Below are positions 55,638-64,000 of a stretch of 64,000 bases of DNA, in pieces. The notes beneath the pieces are model-generated. The model worked only from the letters and a program-made list of their open reading frames with translations, ran no database searches and was not told the origin of the DNA. Numbering within the stretch: position 1 is the first letter of the stretch; every line of letters starts with the position of its first letter. The position numbers were made by a program, and so were the translations under genes. This DNA comes from Pseudonocardia acidicola (GTDB taxonomy: Bacteria > Actinomycetota > Actinomycetes > Mycobacteriales > Pseudonocardiaceae): assembly GCF_012911935.1 (NCBI RefSeq), contig NZ_JAAXLA010000023.1, forward strand, positions 1 to 64,000, read 5' to 3'.

Positions 55638-56222
55638 TCAGCCCGACAGCGCGTGGAAGCGGTTCTGGGTGGGTTCGAGGCCGTCGTGCAGCAGCGCCTC
55701 GGCGGCGTCCGCGGCGAGATCGACGGCGAACTCCAGGTCCTTGCGCTCCGCGCCCGAGAACCGCTTGAGCACGAAGTCGGCCGGGTCCTGACGGCCCGGT
55801 GGGCGGCCGATGCCGAACCGGACCCGCAGGTAGTCCTTGGTGCCGATCGCCGAGCTGATCGAGCGCAGTCCGTTGTGGCCGCCCTCGCCGCCGCCCCGCT
55901 TGAGCCGGACGACGCCGAAGCCCAGGTCGAGGTCGTCGTGCACCACGACGAGGTCTTCCGGTGGCACCGCGTAGTACTTCAGGAGCCCGGCGACCGGCCC
56001 GCCGGAGACGTTCATGTACGTCCGCGGCTTGGCCAGGATGACGCGCCGCCCGGCCAGCCGGCCCTCGAGCACGTCGGCGTTGGTCTTGTGTCCCTTGAAC
56101 CGGCCACCGCCGGCCCGCGCCGCCAACAGGTCGACGACGCGGAAGCCGACGTTGTGCCGGGTCTCGGCGTAGTCGGGCCCGGGGTTGCCGAGCCCGACCA
56201 CCAGGGCAGGGCCCGGCGCCAT
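55638..56222 (-). CDS. pth: Peptidyl-tRNA hydrolase
   Basis: The 194-residue protein shows [20 protein letters not shown] (with the catalytic His), [22 protein letters not shown] and [17 protein letters not shown]. All are Pth motifs. It frees tRNA from prematurely released peptides. The ATG is only 3 bp after the rplY stop, so it is co-translated with rplY. Confidence 0.96.
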   Translation of the reverse strand: MAPGPALVVGLGNPGPDYAETRHNVGFRVVDLLAARAGGGRFKGHKTNADVLEGRLAGRRVILAKPRTYMNVSGGPVAGLLKYYAVPPEDLVVVHDDLDLGFGVVRLKRGGGEGGHNGLRSISSAIGTKDYLRVRFGIGRPPGRQDPADFVLKRFSGAERKDLEFAVDLAADAAEALLHDGLEPTQNRFHALSG

Positions 56223-56225
56223 GGG

Positions 56226-56891
56226 TCAGCTGCCCGAGGAACCGGACTCGTCGGAGCCCGCAGCCGGGGCCCCGGTCTCGGCCGCCGGGGCCTCCTCGAC
56301 CACGCCGGCGCCCTCCAGGTCGACCTCGCCCTCCAGCTCCTCGGCGGTCGGCGCGGCGACGACGTTGACCACCAGGTGCTCGGCGTCGGTGCGCAGCTCC
56401 ACGCCGCTCGGCAGGGGCAGCTGGCCGGCGAGGATCTGGGTGCCCGCCTCGGCGCCCTCCACGGAGACCTCGAGGTGCTCCGGGATGTTCAGCACGTCGG
56501 CCTCGACCTCGACGGCGTTGAGGTCCTGGGTGATCAGGGTGCCGGGCGCGGCGTCCCCGGTGATCACGAGCGGGATCTCCACGACGACCTTCTCGCCGCG
56601 CTTGATCACCAGCAGGTCGACGTGCTCGATGTACGGGCGGATGGGGTGCACGACCACGGTCTTGGTCAGCGCCAGCTGCGGCGCGGCACCGGCGATGTTG
56701 AGCTCGAGCACGGCGTTGCGGCCCTGCTCACGGACGACCCGGGCGAACTCCAGCGACGGGAGCGCGAGGTGCTGCGGGTCGGTGCCGTGCCCGTAGAGCA
56801 CGGCGGGGATCTTGCCTGCACGGCGGGCGCGGCGGGCGGCGCCCTTGCCGAACTCCGTGCGGGTCTCGGCGTCGATACGGGCCTCGGCCAC
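56226..56891 (-). CDS. rplY: 50S ribosomal protein L25/general stress protein Ctc
   Basis: The 221-residue protein has an N-terminal L25 5S-rRNA-binding domain ([20 protein letters not shown] followed by VLYG) and a C-terminal Ctc/TL5 beta domain ([20 protein letters not shown]), ending in an acidic Glu/Ala/Gly tail. GTG at 56891 with GAGGAG about 8 bp upstream. It is paired with pth as in most actinobacteria (Rv1014c-Rv1015c). Confidence 0.95.
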   Translation of the reverse strand: MAEARIDAETRTEFGKGAARRARRAGKIPAVLYGHGTDPQHLALPSLEFARVVREQGRNAVLELNIAGAAPQLALTKTVVVHPIRPYIEHVDLLVIKRGEKVVVEIPLVITGDAAPGTLITQDLNAVEVEADVLNIPEHLEVSVEGAEAGTQILAGQLPLPSGVELRTDAEHLVVNVVAAPTAEELEGEVDLEGAGVVEEAPAAETGAPAAGSDESGSSGS

Positions 56892-57084
56892 GGTACTTCT
56901 CCTCGATCTGCGTTCTGCGAAAATTGACGCGCGGCGAGGAGCCGGTGGGACCGGCCCAGCGTCGATCACGGCGGGCTGAACAACGCCCGCCCTCGCCGCG
57001 GAACTGCAGATGAGGATACGCGACGAGGCTGGGCCCCTCGGCCCCCGGGGTCGGCGCCGATGCCCCGGCGCCGACCGGTGGGCC

Positions 57085-58065
57085 TCAGGCGTTGCCGTCG
57101 AACAGGCTGGTCACCGATCCGTCGTCGAAGACCTCGTGGATCGCGCGGGCCACCAGCGGCGCGATGGGCAGCACCGTCATGGTCGGGAACCGCTTCTCGT
57201 CCGGGATCGGCAGCGTGTCGGTGAAGATCACCTCGCGGGCGCCGCACGTCGAGAGCCGCTCGGTCGCCGGCCCCGAGAGCACGCCGTGCGTCGCCGCGAC
57301 GATCACGTCGGACGCACCCTCCGCCAGCAGTGCCTCGACCGCCTTGGCCACCGTGCCACCGGTGTCGATCATGTCGTCGATCACCACGCAGAGCCGGCCC
57401 TGGATGTCGCCGACGACGCGGTTGGCCACCGCCTCGTTCGGCTTCATCGGGTCGCGCGTCTTGTGGATGAACGCCAGCGGTGTGCCACCGAGCGTGTCCG
57501 CCCACCGCTCGGCCAGCCGCACGCGCCCCGAGTCGGGGGAGACGACCGCGAGCTCGCGGGTGGAGTAGGTGCGCTTGATGTAGTCGGCGAGCACCGGCAG
57601 CGCGAACAGGTGGTCCACCGGGCCGTCGAAGAAGCCCTGGATCTGCGAGGTGTGCAGGTCGACCGTCATGATCCGGTCGGCACCGGCGGTCTTGAACATG
57701 TCGGCGACCAGCCGCGCGGAGATCGGCTCCCGGCCGCGGTGCTTCTTGTCCTGCCGGGCGTAGCCGTAGAACGGCATGACCACGGTGATCCGCTTGGCCG
57801 ACGCGCGCTTGAGCGCGTCGACCATGATCAGCTGCTCCATGATCGCGTCGTTGATCGGGGCGGAGTGCGACTGCAGGACGAACGCGTCGCAGCCACGCAC
57901 CGACTCCTCGAAACGCACGAAGATCTCCCCGTTGGCGAAGGAGTACGCCGACTGGGGGGTGATGGTGACGTCCAGCTCCTTGGCCACCTGCTCGGCCAGT
58001 TCGGGATGGGCCCGTCCGGAGAAGAGCATGAGGTTCTTCTTCGGGGTGGCCGAGATCGCGCTCAC
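57085..58065 (-). CDS. prs: Ribose-phosphate pyrophosphokinase
   Basis: The 326-residue protein has [40 protein letters not shown] (ATP flexible loop), [12 protein letters not shown] and the PRPP loop [20 protein letters not shown]. It makes PRPP from ribose-5-P and ATP for nucleotide, His and Trp synthesis and for decaprenyl-phosphoryl-arabinose. The GTG overlaps the glmU stop (GTGA), with AGGAGG inside glmU; glmU-prs is the standard actinobacterial pair. Confidence 0.97.
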   Translation of the reverse strand: MSAISATPKKNLMLFSGRAHPELAEQVAKELDVTITPQSAYSFANGEIFVRFEESVRGCDAFVLQSHSAPINDAIMEQLIMVDALKRASAKRITVVMPFYGYARQDKKHRGREPISARLVADMFKTAGADRIMTVDLHTSQIQGFFDGPVDHLFALPVLADYIKRTYSTRELAVVSPDSGRVRLAERWADTLGGTPLAFIHKTRDPMKPNEAVANRVVGDIQGRLCVVIDDMIDTGGTVAKAVEALLAEGASDVIVAATHGVLSGPATERLSTCGAREVIFTDTLPIPDEKRFPTMTVLPIAPLVARAIHEVFDDGSVTSLFDGNA

Positions 58066-59684
58066 CGTGTTGTGCCTCCTCGACCGGTGTCGCCGGCCTC
58101 GTCCGCTGCGTGTGTGCCGGGGCCGGAGGGCGCCGAGGCGACGGTCGCCGACACCGAGGCGTCGTCGGCCCGCTCGGCGGCTTCGGCCGCCGGGGTGCCC
58201 GGGCGGTTCTTCCGGACCCAGCCCTCAATGGTCCGCTGTGACCCGGCCGACACGGCCAGCGCCCCCGGTGGTACGTCCTGGCGTAACACGGTGCCTGCGC
58301 CCGTGTACGCACCGTCGCCGACCTGTACGGGGGCGATGAACATGGTGTCCGAGCCGGTCCGCACGTGGGATCCGATCACCGTCCGGTGCTTGCGGACGCC
58401 GTCGTAGTTGACGAACACCGACGAGGCGCCGATGTTGCTCATCTCGCCGATCGAGGCGTCGCCGACGTAGGTCAGGTGCGGCACCTTGCTGCCCGCGCCG
58501 ATGTCGGCGTTCTTCACCTCGACGAAAGTGCCGATCTTGCCGCGCTCGCCGAGCCGGGCGCCGGGACGCAGGTAGGCGAACGGGCCGACCGACGCGCCGG
58601 GCCCGATCACCGCGGAGCTGCCGTGCGTGCGGATGACGGTGGCACCGGCGCCGATCTCGGTGTCGGTCAGCGTGGTGTCCGGGCCGATCTGCGCGCCGTC
58701 GGCGACGACCGTGGTGCCGTGCAGCTGGGTGCCCGGGTGCAGCAGCACGTCGACGCCCAGCCGGACCTGGACGTCCACCCAGGTCGTGGCCGGGTCGACC
58801 ACGGTGACCCCGGCGAGCATCCACCGCTCCAGCACCCGCCGGTTCAGCTCGGCACGGATGGCCGCGAGCTGCACCCGGTCGTTCACGCCGCGGAGCAGCC
58901 ACGGGTCGGCGCAGCGGACCGCGCCGACCGGGGCGCCGTCGGCGGCGGCGATCCCGATCAGGTCGGTCAGGTACAGCTCGCGCTTGCTGTTCTCGGTGTC
59001 CAGCCGGCCGATCGCGGCGGCCAGGAAGGCCGCGTCGAACGCGTAGACGCCCGAGTTCACCTCGGTGATCGCCAGCTGGGCCGGGTCGGCGTCGTTCTGC
59101 TCGACGATCCCGGTGACCCGCCCGGCGGCGCTGCCGTCGCGTGGGCCCTCGCGCAGGATGCGCCCGTAGCCGGTCGGGTCGGCCAGGTCGGTGGTCAGCA
59201 GGGTGACCGCCGCGCCGACCGTGTCGTGCTCGGCCAGCAGCGCGCCGAGCGTCGCGGCGTCCAGCAGCGGGACGTCGCCGCAGCTGACGAGCACGGTGCC
59301 CGTCAGGTCGGCCGGCAGCGCCGCCAGCCCGCTGCGCACCGCGTCCCCGGTGCCGAGCGGCTGCTCCTGCACGGCGGTCAGCACCGGGCGGGCGAGCTCC
59401 GCGCCGAGTCCGTCGACGGCCTCGCCGACCTGCTCGCGGGCGTGCCCGACGACCACCACCAGGTGCTCGGGCTCCAGCGCCGCGGCGGCGTACACGGCGT
59501 GCCCCAGCAGGCTGCGCCCCCCGATGGGGTGCAGGACCTTGGGGATCGCAGACCGCATTCGGGTCCCCTCGCCGGCGGCGAGCACGATCGCTGCCGCCGG
59601 TCGGTTCGTCCCGCTCGGGTCCGTCACTCCGCCGGGCCCGGAGGCTGCTCCGGTGCGATCGGGCCCGCCGTGACGATCGGGCAT
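58062..59684 (-). CDS. glmU: Bifunctional GlmU (GlcN-1-P acetyltransferase/GlcNAc-1-P uridylyltransferase)
   Basis: The 540-residue protein has an N-terminal nucleotidyltransferase ([52 protein letters not shown]) and a C-terminal left-handed beta helix with hexad repeats and acetyltransferase residues ([44 protein letters not shown]). It makes UDP-GlcNAc for peptidoglycan. A 50-residue Ala/Asp/Gly tail and a 25-residue N-terminal extension flank the enzyme. ATG at 59684 has AGGGAG upstream; a GTG at 59693 is less likely. Confidence 0.95.
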   Translation of the reverse strand: MPDRHGGPDRTGAASGPGGVTDPSGTNRPAAAIVLAAGEGTRMRSAIPKVLHPIGGRSLLGHAVYAAAALEPEHLVVVVGHAREQVGEAVDGLGAELARPVLTAVQEQPLGTGDAVRSGLAALPADLTGTVLVSCGDVPLLDAATLGALLAEHDTVGAAVTLLTTDLADPTGYGRILREGPRDGSAAGRVTGIVEQNDADPAQLAITEVNSGVYAFDAAFLAAAIGRLDTENSKRELYLTDLIGIAAADGAPVGAVRCADPWLLRGVNDRVQLAAIRAELNRRVLERWMLAGVTVVDPATTWVDVQVRLGVDVLLHPGTQLHGTTVVADGAQIGPDTTLTDTEIGAGATVIRTHGSSAVIGPGASVGPFAYLRPGARLGERGKIGTFVEVKNADIGAGSKVPHLTYVGDASIGEMSNIGASSVFVNYDGVRKHRTVIGSHVRTGSDTMFIAPVQVGDGAYTGAGTVLRQDVPPGALAVSAGSQRTIEGWVRKNRPGTPAAEAAERADDASVSATVASAPSGPGTHAADEAGDTGRGGTTR

Positions 59685-59940
59685 CGTCCCCACTCCCTGG
59701 CTCGTTGCGTCCGTGCGACGGCACCGTCGCCGGAACGGCGGGGCCGCTCGTGGCTCTGCGGTGACTCGGCGGACTCGGCGTCGGCGACGACGCGGATCCT
59801 ACGGTGTCCGAACCGGGCCCGGCCCCTCCCCTGGAGCAGGCCCGGCGGACCTGCGCAGGGTGCCCGCGGTACCGCTCGTAACCATCCCCGGCCGGGGTCG
59901 TTGATCCGCCCGGCCGACGCGGAGCGGACAAAGGACCTGG

Positions 59941-60432
59941 ATGGGCAAGCACAGCAAGACCCGGCGGCCCCGGGTCCGGACGGCGTTCGCGGCCGGTCTG
60001 GTGGGCGCCGGCACCCTCGGCTCGGCGGGTGTCGGGCACGCGGAGAGCGCGCCGGCGCCGGCCGGGGCCGCGCCCGTCGCGGGCACCCCGTGTACCGCGG
60101 CGGCACGCGCCTGTGTGGACCTCGGGGCCAAGAAGGCGTGGCTGATCGGCGACGGCAAGGTCGTGCGCGGGCCGGTCCCGATGAGTTCCGGCGGGCCCGG
60201 CCACGAGACGCCGCGGGGCGACTTCCGGGTCGAGTGGAAGAACAAGAGCCACCGCAGCGCGGAGTTCAACGACGCGCCGATGCCGTTCGCGGTGTTCTTC
60301 GCGCCGGGGGGCATCGCATTCCACGAGGGCAACCTCTCGACGCCCTCGGCCGGCTGCGTTCGGCTCTCCACCGCGGACGCCAGTGCGTTCTACGATTTCC
60401 TGCAGGTCGACGACAGGGTCCAGGTCCGCTGA
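59941..60432 (+). CDS. Small secreted L,D-transpeptidase-like protein
   Basis: The 163-residue product has a signal peptide (RPRVRTAFAAGLVGAGTLGS, then an AxA-like VGHAES cut near residue 34) and a compact YkuD domain. The active-site motif is IAFHEGNLSTPSAGCVRLS, with H128, the S/G pair, C139 and R141. YkuD enzymes form 3-3 cross-links in peptidoglycan or attach proteins to it. At about 130 mature residues it is one of the short forms, with no Ig-like or LysM domain. It is divergent from glmU with a 256-bp gap containing no other gene. Confidence 0.85.
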   Translation: MGKHSKTRRPRVRTAFAAGLVGAGTLGSAGVGHAESAPAPAGAAPVAGTPCTAAARACVDLGAKKAWLIGDGKVVRGPVPMSSGGPGHETPRGDFRVEWKNKSHRSAEFNDAPMPFAVFFAPGGIAFHEGNLSTPSAGCVRLSTADASAFYDFLQVDDRVQVR

Positions 60433-60576
60433 TCGTTGTCGCGAGCCGGTTGCCGTCCACCCCGCCGTCGCCCCGCTCGTCGTTCGCTGCCGACCGGTCG
60501 TCTCAAGATCTGTGAGGGCGGGCATGGCCGGGGCGTCTGACGGGTTGATCGGGATCGAGCAACCGAAGGAGGCCAC

Positions 60577-61014
60577 ATGCCCACTCGCACCGCTCGCACG
60601 GCATGGAACGGGACCCTGGAGCAGGGGGCCGGGCAGGTCGAACTGAGCAGCAGCAAGGTCGGTACGTTCGACGTCAGCTTCCCCAAGCGGGCCGCTGACG
60701 ACGCCGGCGGCTGGACGAGCCCGGAGGAGCTCATCGCCGCCGCGCACTCGTCCTGCTACGCGATGCAGCTCTCCGCGCTCATCGCGGAGGCGGGCGGCAC
60801 GCCGGAGGCGCTCGACGTCACCGCGGCCGTCTCGCTGGGCCCGGACCCGAAGGGCGGGTTCGCCATCACCGGGATCAACATCACCGTGCGTGGCGAGGTC
60901 AACGGCCTCGACGCCGCGGGTTTCGAACAGGTCGCGGAGGCGGCCAAGGAGCAGTGCCCGGTCAGCAAGGCGCTGGCCGGTACGACGATCACGCTCGACG
61001 CTGCGCTGGAGTGA
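60577..61014 (+). CDS. OsmC-family peroxidase/organic hydroperoxide resistance protein
   Basis: The 145-residue protein contains both reactive cysteines of the family: C60 in AAAHSSCYAM and C127 in AKEQCPVSKALAG. The sequence TARTAWNGTLEQGAGQVELS at the start fits OsmC rather than Ohr. It reduces organic peroxides in the cytosol. AAGGAGG lies 5-6 bp before the ATG. Confidence 0.92.
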   Translation: MPTRTARTAWNGTLEQGAGQVELSSSKVGTFDVSFPKRAADDAGGWTSPEELIAAAHSSCYAMQLSALIAEAGGTPEALDVTAAVSLGPDPKGGFAITGINITVRGEVNGLDAAGFEQVAEAAKEQCPVSKALAGTTITLDAALE

Positions 61015-61163
61015 GTTCCACCCGTGCAGCGGGGGCGAGCGGTCGGGAGAGGAGTCGACGTGAGGTGCACCGGGAACGGCCGGCCTGAGCCGGAGCCGCA
61101 GCCCTCGGGCGGGCGCTGACCCAGCCGCGGCCGGGGAGGCATCCCCGTTCCGCATCGACGACC

Positions 61164-61199
61164 ACGGGGTGATTCCACCGTTGCGGTGGGTCACCCCGT
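61164..61199. terminator. Long hairpin between osmC and tRNA-Gln
   Basis: ACGGGGTGA, TT, CCACCG, loop TTG, CGGTGG, G, TCACCCCGT: a 9-bp and a 6-bp stem with a small internal loop. It sits 44 bp past the 3' end of the reverse-strand tRNA and 149 bp past the OsmC stop. It is most likely the tRNA-Gln terminator. Confidence 0.65.
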
Positions 61200-61242
61200 C
61201 GTCATGTCGGGACGTGTGGCCGAACCTGATATCGAGCACGCG

Positions 61243-61313
61243 CTCCGCCGCCAGGATTCGAACCTGGACCATCGGAACCAAAATCCGAGGTGCTGCCGTT
61301 ACACCACGGCGGA
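61243..61313 (-). tRNA. tRNA-Gln (anticodon TTG)
   Basis: Reverse strand TCCGCCGTGGTGTAACGGCA to GGCGGAG, 71 nt, with a full cloverleaf. The acceptor stem is TCCGCCG/CGGCGGA, anticodon loop TTTTGGT (anticodon TTG, reads CAA), and T arm CCAGGTTCGAATCCTGG. CCA is not encoded. Confidence 0.96.
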
Positions 61314-61523
61314 CAGGCCCCCATCCTGACATGCCGGTCATGCGGGTCCTGCATCCACCGCCGTCCGGGTATCCCTGTCGGCGTGATTAACGTGCGGGGT
61401 CCACGACCGGAAATGTCCGGATGCGGCGCTGCGCGTTGCGCATCGGCTCGATTACTCTCCGGGAGGTGCGGTCACGTCGAGCGCACCCTGCACCGAGTGC
61501 TCCCGACCCAGAGGTGACCCCGC

Positions 61524-62501
61524 ATGCCCACTGAGGCCGCTGCAGTCGACAACCCTACGACCCCTCGCGGTGCCGACGGCGCGGCCGCGCCCGCAGGTGC
61601 GAAACCGCTGCTCGGACTGAACCGAACGAACTGGCAGCAGGGCCTCGTCTGGGCTTTCGTGATCGTGCCGATGCTCGCGCTGGTCGCGTCGGTGCCCGCG
61701 GTCTGGGGATGGGGCCTGGGCTGGCACGACGTCGTGATCGCGGCGACGTTCTACGTGATCGGCATCCTGGGTGTGACTGTTGGTTACCACCGGCATTTCA
61801 CGCACAAGTCGTTCAAGGCCCGGCCGTGGCTGCGCGTGGCGCTCGCGATCAGCGGGTCGCTGGCGATTCAGGGCTCGGTGCTCGCCTGGGTGGCCGATCA
61901 TCGGCGCCACCACGCGTTCTCCGACAAGGAGGGCGACCCGCATTCGCCGTGGCGCTACGGCACCTCGCCGCTGGCGGTGGCGAAGGGATTCTTCTGGGCG
62001 CACATCGGGTGGCTGTTCGACCGCCGGAAGTCCAACTACGAGCGATTCATCCCCGACCTGCTGGCCGACCGGGCGGTGCGCCGGGTCAGCAAACTGTTCG
62101 GGCTCTGGGTCGCGATGAGCCTGGTGCTGCCCGCCGCACTCGGCGGGTTGATCACGTGGTCCTGGGCCGGCGCGCTGACCGGGTTCTTCTGGGGCGGACT
62201 GGTCCGTATGGGTGTACTGCACCACGTGACCTGGTCGATCAACTCGGTCTGCCACATGGTCGGCGAGCGCCCGTTCCGTTCCCGCGACAAGTCCCGCAAC
62301 TTCTGGCCGCTGGCGATCCTGTCCATGGGCGAGTCCTGGCACAACCTGCATCACGCGGACCCCACCTGTGCCCGGCACGGCGTGCTGCGCGGGCAGATCG
62401 ACATCTCGGCGCGGGTGATCTGGCTGTTCGAGCGCTTCGGCTGGGCCCACGAGGTGCGCTGGCCGACGACCCGCAGGCTCGCCAAGATCAGCAATAGCTG
62501 A
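61524..62501 (+). CDS. Acyl-CoA delta-9-type fatty acid desaturase
   Basis: The 325-residue membrane protein has about four helices and the three His boxes of stearoyl-CoA desaturases: HRHFTH (89-94), HRRHH (126-130) and HNLHH (273-277), which hold a di-iron centre. It puts a cis double bond into C16-C18 acyl chains using O2 and electrons. GAGGTG precedes the ATG. The 210-bp gap to the tRNA should hold its promoter. No ferredoxin/reductase partner is adjacent. Confidence 0.92.
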   Translation: MPTEAAAVDNPTTPRGADGAAAPAGAKPLLGLNRTNWQQGLVWAFVIVPMLALVASVPAVWGWGLGWHDVVIAATFYVIGILGVTVGYHRHFTHKSFKARPWLRVALAISGSLAIQGSVLAWVADHRRHHAFSDKEGDPHSPWRYGTSPLAVAKGFFWAHIGWLFDRRKSNYERFIPDLLADRAVRRVSKLFGLWVAMSLVLPAALGGLITWSWAGALTGFFWGGLVRMGVLHHVTWSINSVCHMVGERPFRSRDKSRNFWPLAILSMGESWHNLHHADPTCARHGVLRGQIDISARVIWLFERFGWAHEVRWPTTRRLAKISNS

Positions 62502-62618
62502 TCCCGCCGGAAATGCACGAAATGACCGGTTGAAGCCATCCGAGTGGCACTCTTCGACCCATTTGGGCCGCCCGAATGGCGTGAGGTGCGCAAACGAGGC
62601 AAGTGGTGCCTTCGGCGC

Positions 62619-62635
62619 GGGTGGGTGACCCACCC
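62619..62635. terminator. Short hairpin after the desaturase gene
   Basis: GGGTGG, loop GTGAC, CCACCC lies 118 bp after the desaturase stop and about 90 bp before the methyltransferase start. It is a weak terminator candidate; without a T tract it stays uncertain. Confidence 0.35.
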
Positions 62636-62724
62636 CCGGGTGAGCGCTGCGCCGTTCGTGGAACACTGACCGCCGTGTTCACCCCTGATCTCGGACTGCC
62701 CCGCGACGCGTCGGTGAGGTCATC

Positions 62725-64000
62725 GTGACGGCGGCCGACAGCGCGACACAGGCGCTCGACGCCTCGTCGGTGGGCGACCCCCTGCTGACCTGCCGGCTCT
62801 GTGGATCCGCAGAGCTGCGCAGCTTCCTCGATCTCGGCGCCACCCCGCCCTGCGAGCTCTTCCTCCCGGCCGCGGCGCTGGAGCAGCCGGAGACGACATA
62901 CCCGCTGCACGTGCGGGTGTGCGACCGGTGCCTGCTCGCGCAGTTGCCGCCGTTGATCACCCCCGAGGAGACGTTCACCGAGTACGCCTACTTCTCCTCG
63001 TTCTCCACGTCCTGGGTGCAGCACGCGGAGCGGTTCGTCGCGGGCGCGGTGGAGCGGCTCGGACTGGGGCCGGACTCGTTCGTCGTCGAGGTCGCCAGTA
63101 ACGACGGCTATCTGCTGCAGCACGTGGTCGGCCGCGGAATCCGTTGCCTGGGTATCGAGCCGTCGGTGAACGTCGGTGAGGCCGCGCGTGAGAAGGGCGT
63201 CCCGACGCTCACCGCGTTCCTCACCCCGGAGACCGGTGCGCAGGTGCGCGCCGAGCACGGGCCCGCCGACCTGGTCGCGCTGAACAACGTCTACGCGCAC
63301 ATCCCTGACGTGATCGGCTTCACCAAGGGCCTGCGGTCCATGGTCGCCGACGACGGCTGGGTGTCGATCGAGGTGCAGCACCTGCTCACGCTGGTCGAGC
63401 GCACCCAGTTCGACACGATCTACCACGAGCATTTCCAGTACTACACGGTGCTCACCGCGCAGCGCGCGCTCGCCTCCGGTGGGCTGGCCCTGGTCGACGT
63501 CGAACTGCTCGACACCCACGGCGGGTCGATCCGGCTGTGGGCGCGCCCGGCCGAGATCGCCGCGGAGCCCTCGCAGGCGGTCCGCGACGTGCTCGCGGCC
63601 GAGGAGGCCGCCGGGCTGCACACCGCCGAGGGCCACGACGGGTTCGCCGCCGCCGTCTCCCGGGTTCGCGACGACCTGGTGAGCTTCCTGATCGATGCGC
63701 GCCGCGAGGGCAAGAAGGTGGTCGGCTACGGCGCGCCGGGCAAGGGCAACACGCTGCTGAACTACTGCGGCATCCGGCCCGATCTGCTCGCGTACACCGT
63801 CGACCGCAACCCCTACAAGCACGGCCGCTACACCCCTGGTACGCGCGTCCCCGTGCTGGCCCCCGTGCAGATCGCCGAGGACCGCCCGGACTACGTGCTG
63901 ATCCTGCCCTGGAACCTGCGCACCGAGCTCACCGAGCAGCTCGCCTACGTGCGCGAGTGGGGTGGGCGGCTGGTCTTCCCGATCCCGACGCTCGAGGTGG
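62725..64000 (+). CDS. Class I SAM methyltransferase, sugar C-methyltransferase type (3' end outside window)
   Basis: At least 425 codons from the GTG at 62725, which has GAGG about 6 bp upstream. Order of domains: N-terminal zinc-binding domain with CRLCGS and CDRCLLAQLPP (Methyltransf_13 type), the SAM fold with VVEVASNDGYLLQ and LGIEPSVNVG, then EVQHLLTLVERTQFDTIYHE with HFQYYTV, and a C-terminal Methyltransf_14 domain with GYGAPGKGNTLLNYCGI. This is the layout of NDP-hexose C-3/C-5 methyltransferases such as TylC3 or NovU. It may modify a sugar for cell-wall glycan or a natural product; other sugar genes would be expected beyond the right edge. Confidence 0.85.
   Translation, partial: MTAADSATQALDASSVGDPLLTCRLCGSAELRSFLDLGATPPCELFLPAAALEQPETTYPLHVRVCDRCLLAQLPPLITPEETFTEYAYFSSFSTSWVQHAERFVAGAVERLGLGPDSFVVEVASNDGYLLQHVVGRGIRCLGIEPSVNVGEAAREKGVPTLTAFLTPETGAQVRAEHGPADLVALNNVYAHIPDVIGFTKGLRSMVADDGWVSIEVQHLLTLVERTQFDTIYHEHFQYYTVLTAQRALASGGLALVDVELLDTHGGSIRLWARPAEIAAEPSQAVRDVLAAEEAAGLHTAEGHDGFAAAVSRVRDDLVSFLIDARREGKKVVGYGAPGKGNTLLNYCGIRPDLLAYTVDRNPYKHGRYTPGTRVPVLAPVQIAEDRPDYVLILPWNLRTELTEQLAYVREWGGRLVFPIPTLEV

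Noticed and set aside
58225..61341. Reverse-strand open frame of 1038 codons
   Set aside because: It overlaps glmU in another frame and runs antisense to the transpeptidase-like and OsmC genes; no domain is recognisable.

Overview
The window is high-GC actinobacterial chromosome, most likely from the Pseudonocardiaceae. This rests on dense GC-rich coding, many GTG starts with GGAGG-type ribosome sites, and a right two-thirds that follows the gene order of the Mycobacterium tuberculosis segment from mprA (Rv0981) to glmU (Rv1018c). No database search was possible. Family names come from visible motifs, length and context.

Left part (1-7200): the 5' end of a formamidase gene and an AmiS/UreI-type amide channel; a less GC-rich, gene-poor stretch with a DUF3040 protein; then a copper-handling cluster made of a Cys-rich four-helix protein, a Met/His-rich DUF5134 membrane protein, a PepSY membrane protein and a CsoR-type repressor. 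A broken GntR regulator and tRNA-Arg(CCT) close this part.

Accessory region (7200-22300): next to the tRNA lies a decayed amino-sugar/peptidoglycan-recycling locus (murR, murQ and nagB fragments with internal deletions and frameshifts). A lipid-type block follows: a complete KAS III, a second KAS III-like protein that keeps only the cysteine, a carboxymuconolactone-decarboxylase-family protein, and convergent to these a WS/DGAT acyltransferase and acyl-CoA ligase. Further on are a TreT-like glycosyltransferase, an alpha/beta hydrolase, an SDR, a fused-subunit CoA-transferase, and a chimeric ORF joining the start of a PolX-type protein to the end of GlgX.

Conserved core (22350-60000): mprA-mprB-pepD-moaB2 envelope-stress operon; mscL, SAF-domain protein, zinc-ribbon protein, 5-formyl-THF cyclo-ligase; galU, a MoeA-family protein with altered active-site motifs (Glp-like), GNAT, SepX/GlpR-like divisome protein; tRNA-Ala(CGC); EamA transporter and double-HTH Lrp protein; pmt/rsmI divergent; a KhtTU-like K+/H+ antiporter pair; G6PDH; metG-tatD-rpfB-ksgA-ispE-ABC-F; M20 dipeptidase; fatty-acyl-AMP ligase-like protein; and the reverse-strand glmU-prs-rplY-pth group. 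Several intergenic gaps carry long inverted repeats that look like terminators or dispersed palindromic elements.

Right end (60000-64000): small L,D-transpeptidase-like protein, OsmC protein, tRNA-Gln(TTG), a delta-9-type desaturase, and a sugar C-methyltransferase-like gene that runs off the window.
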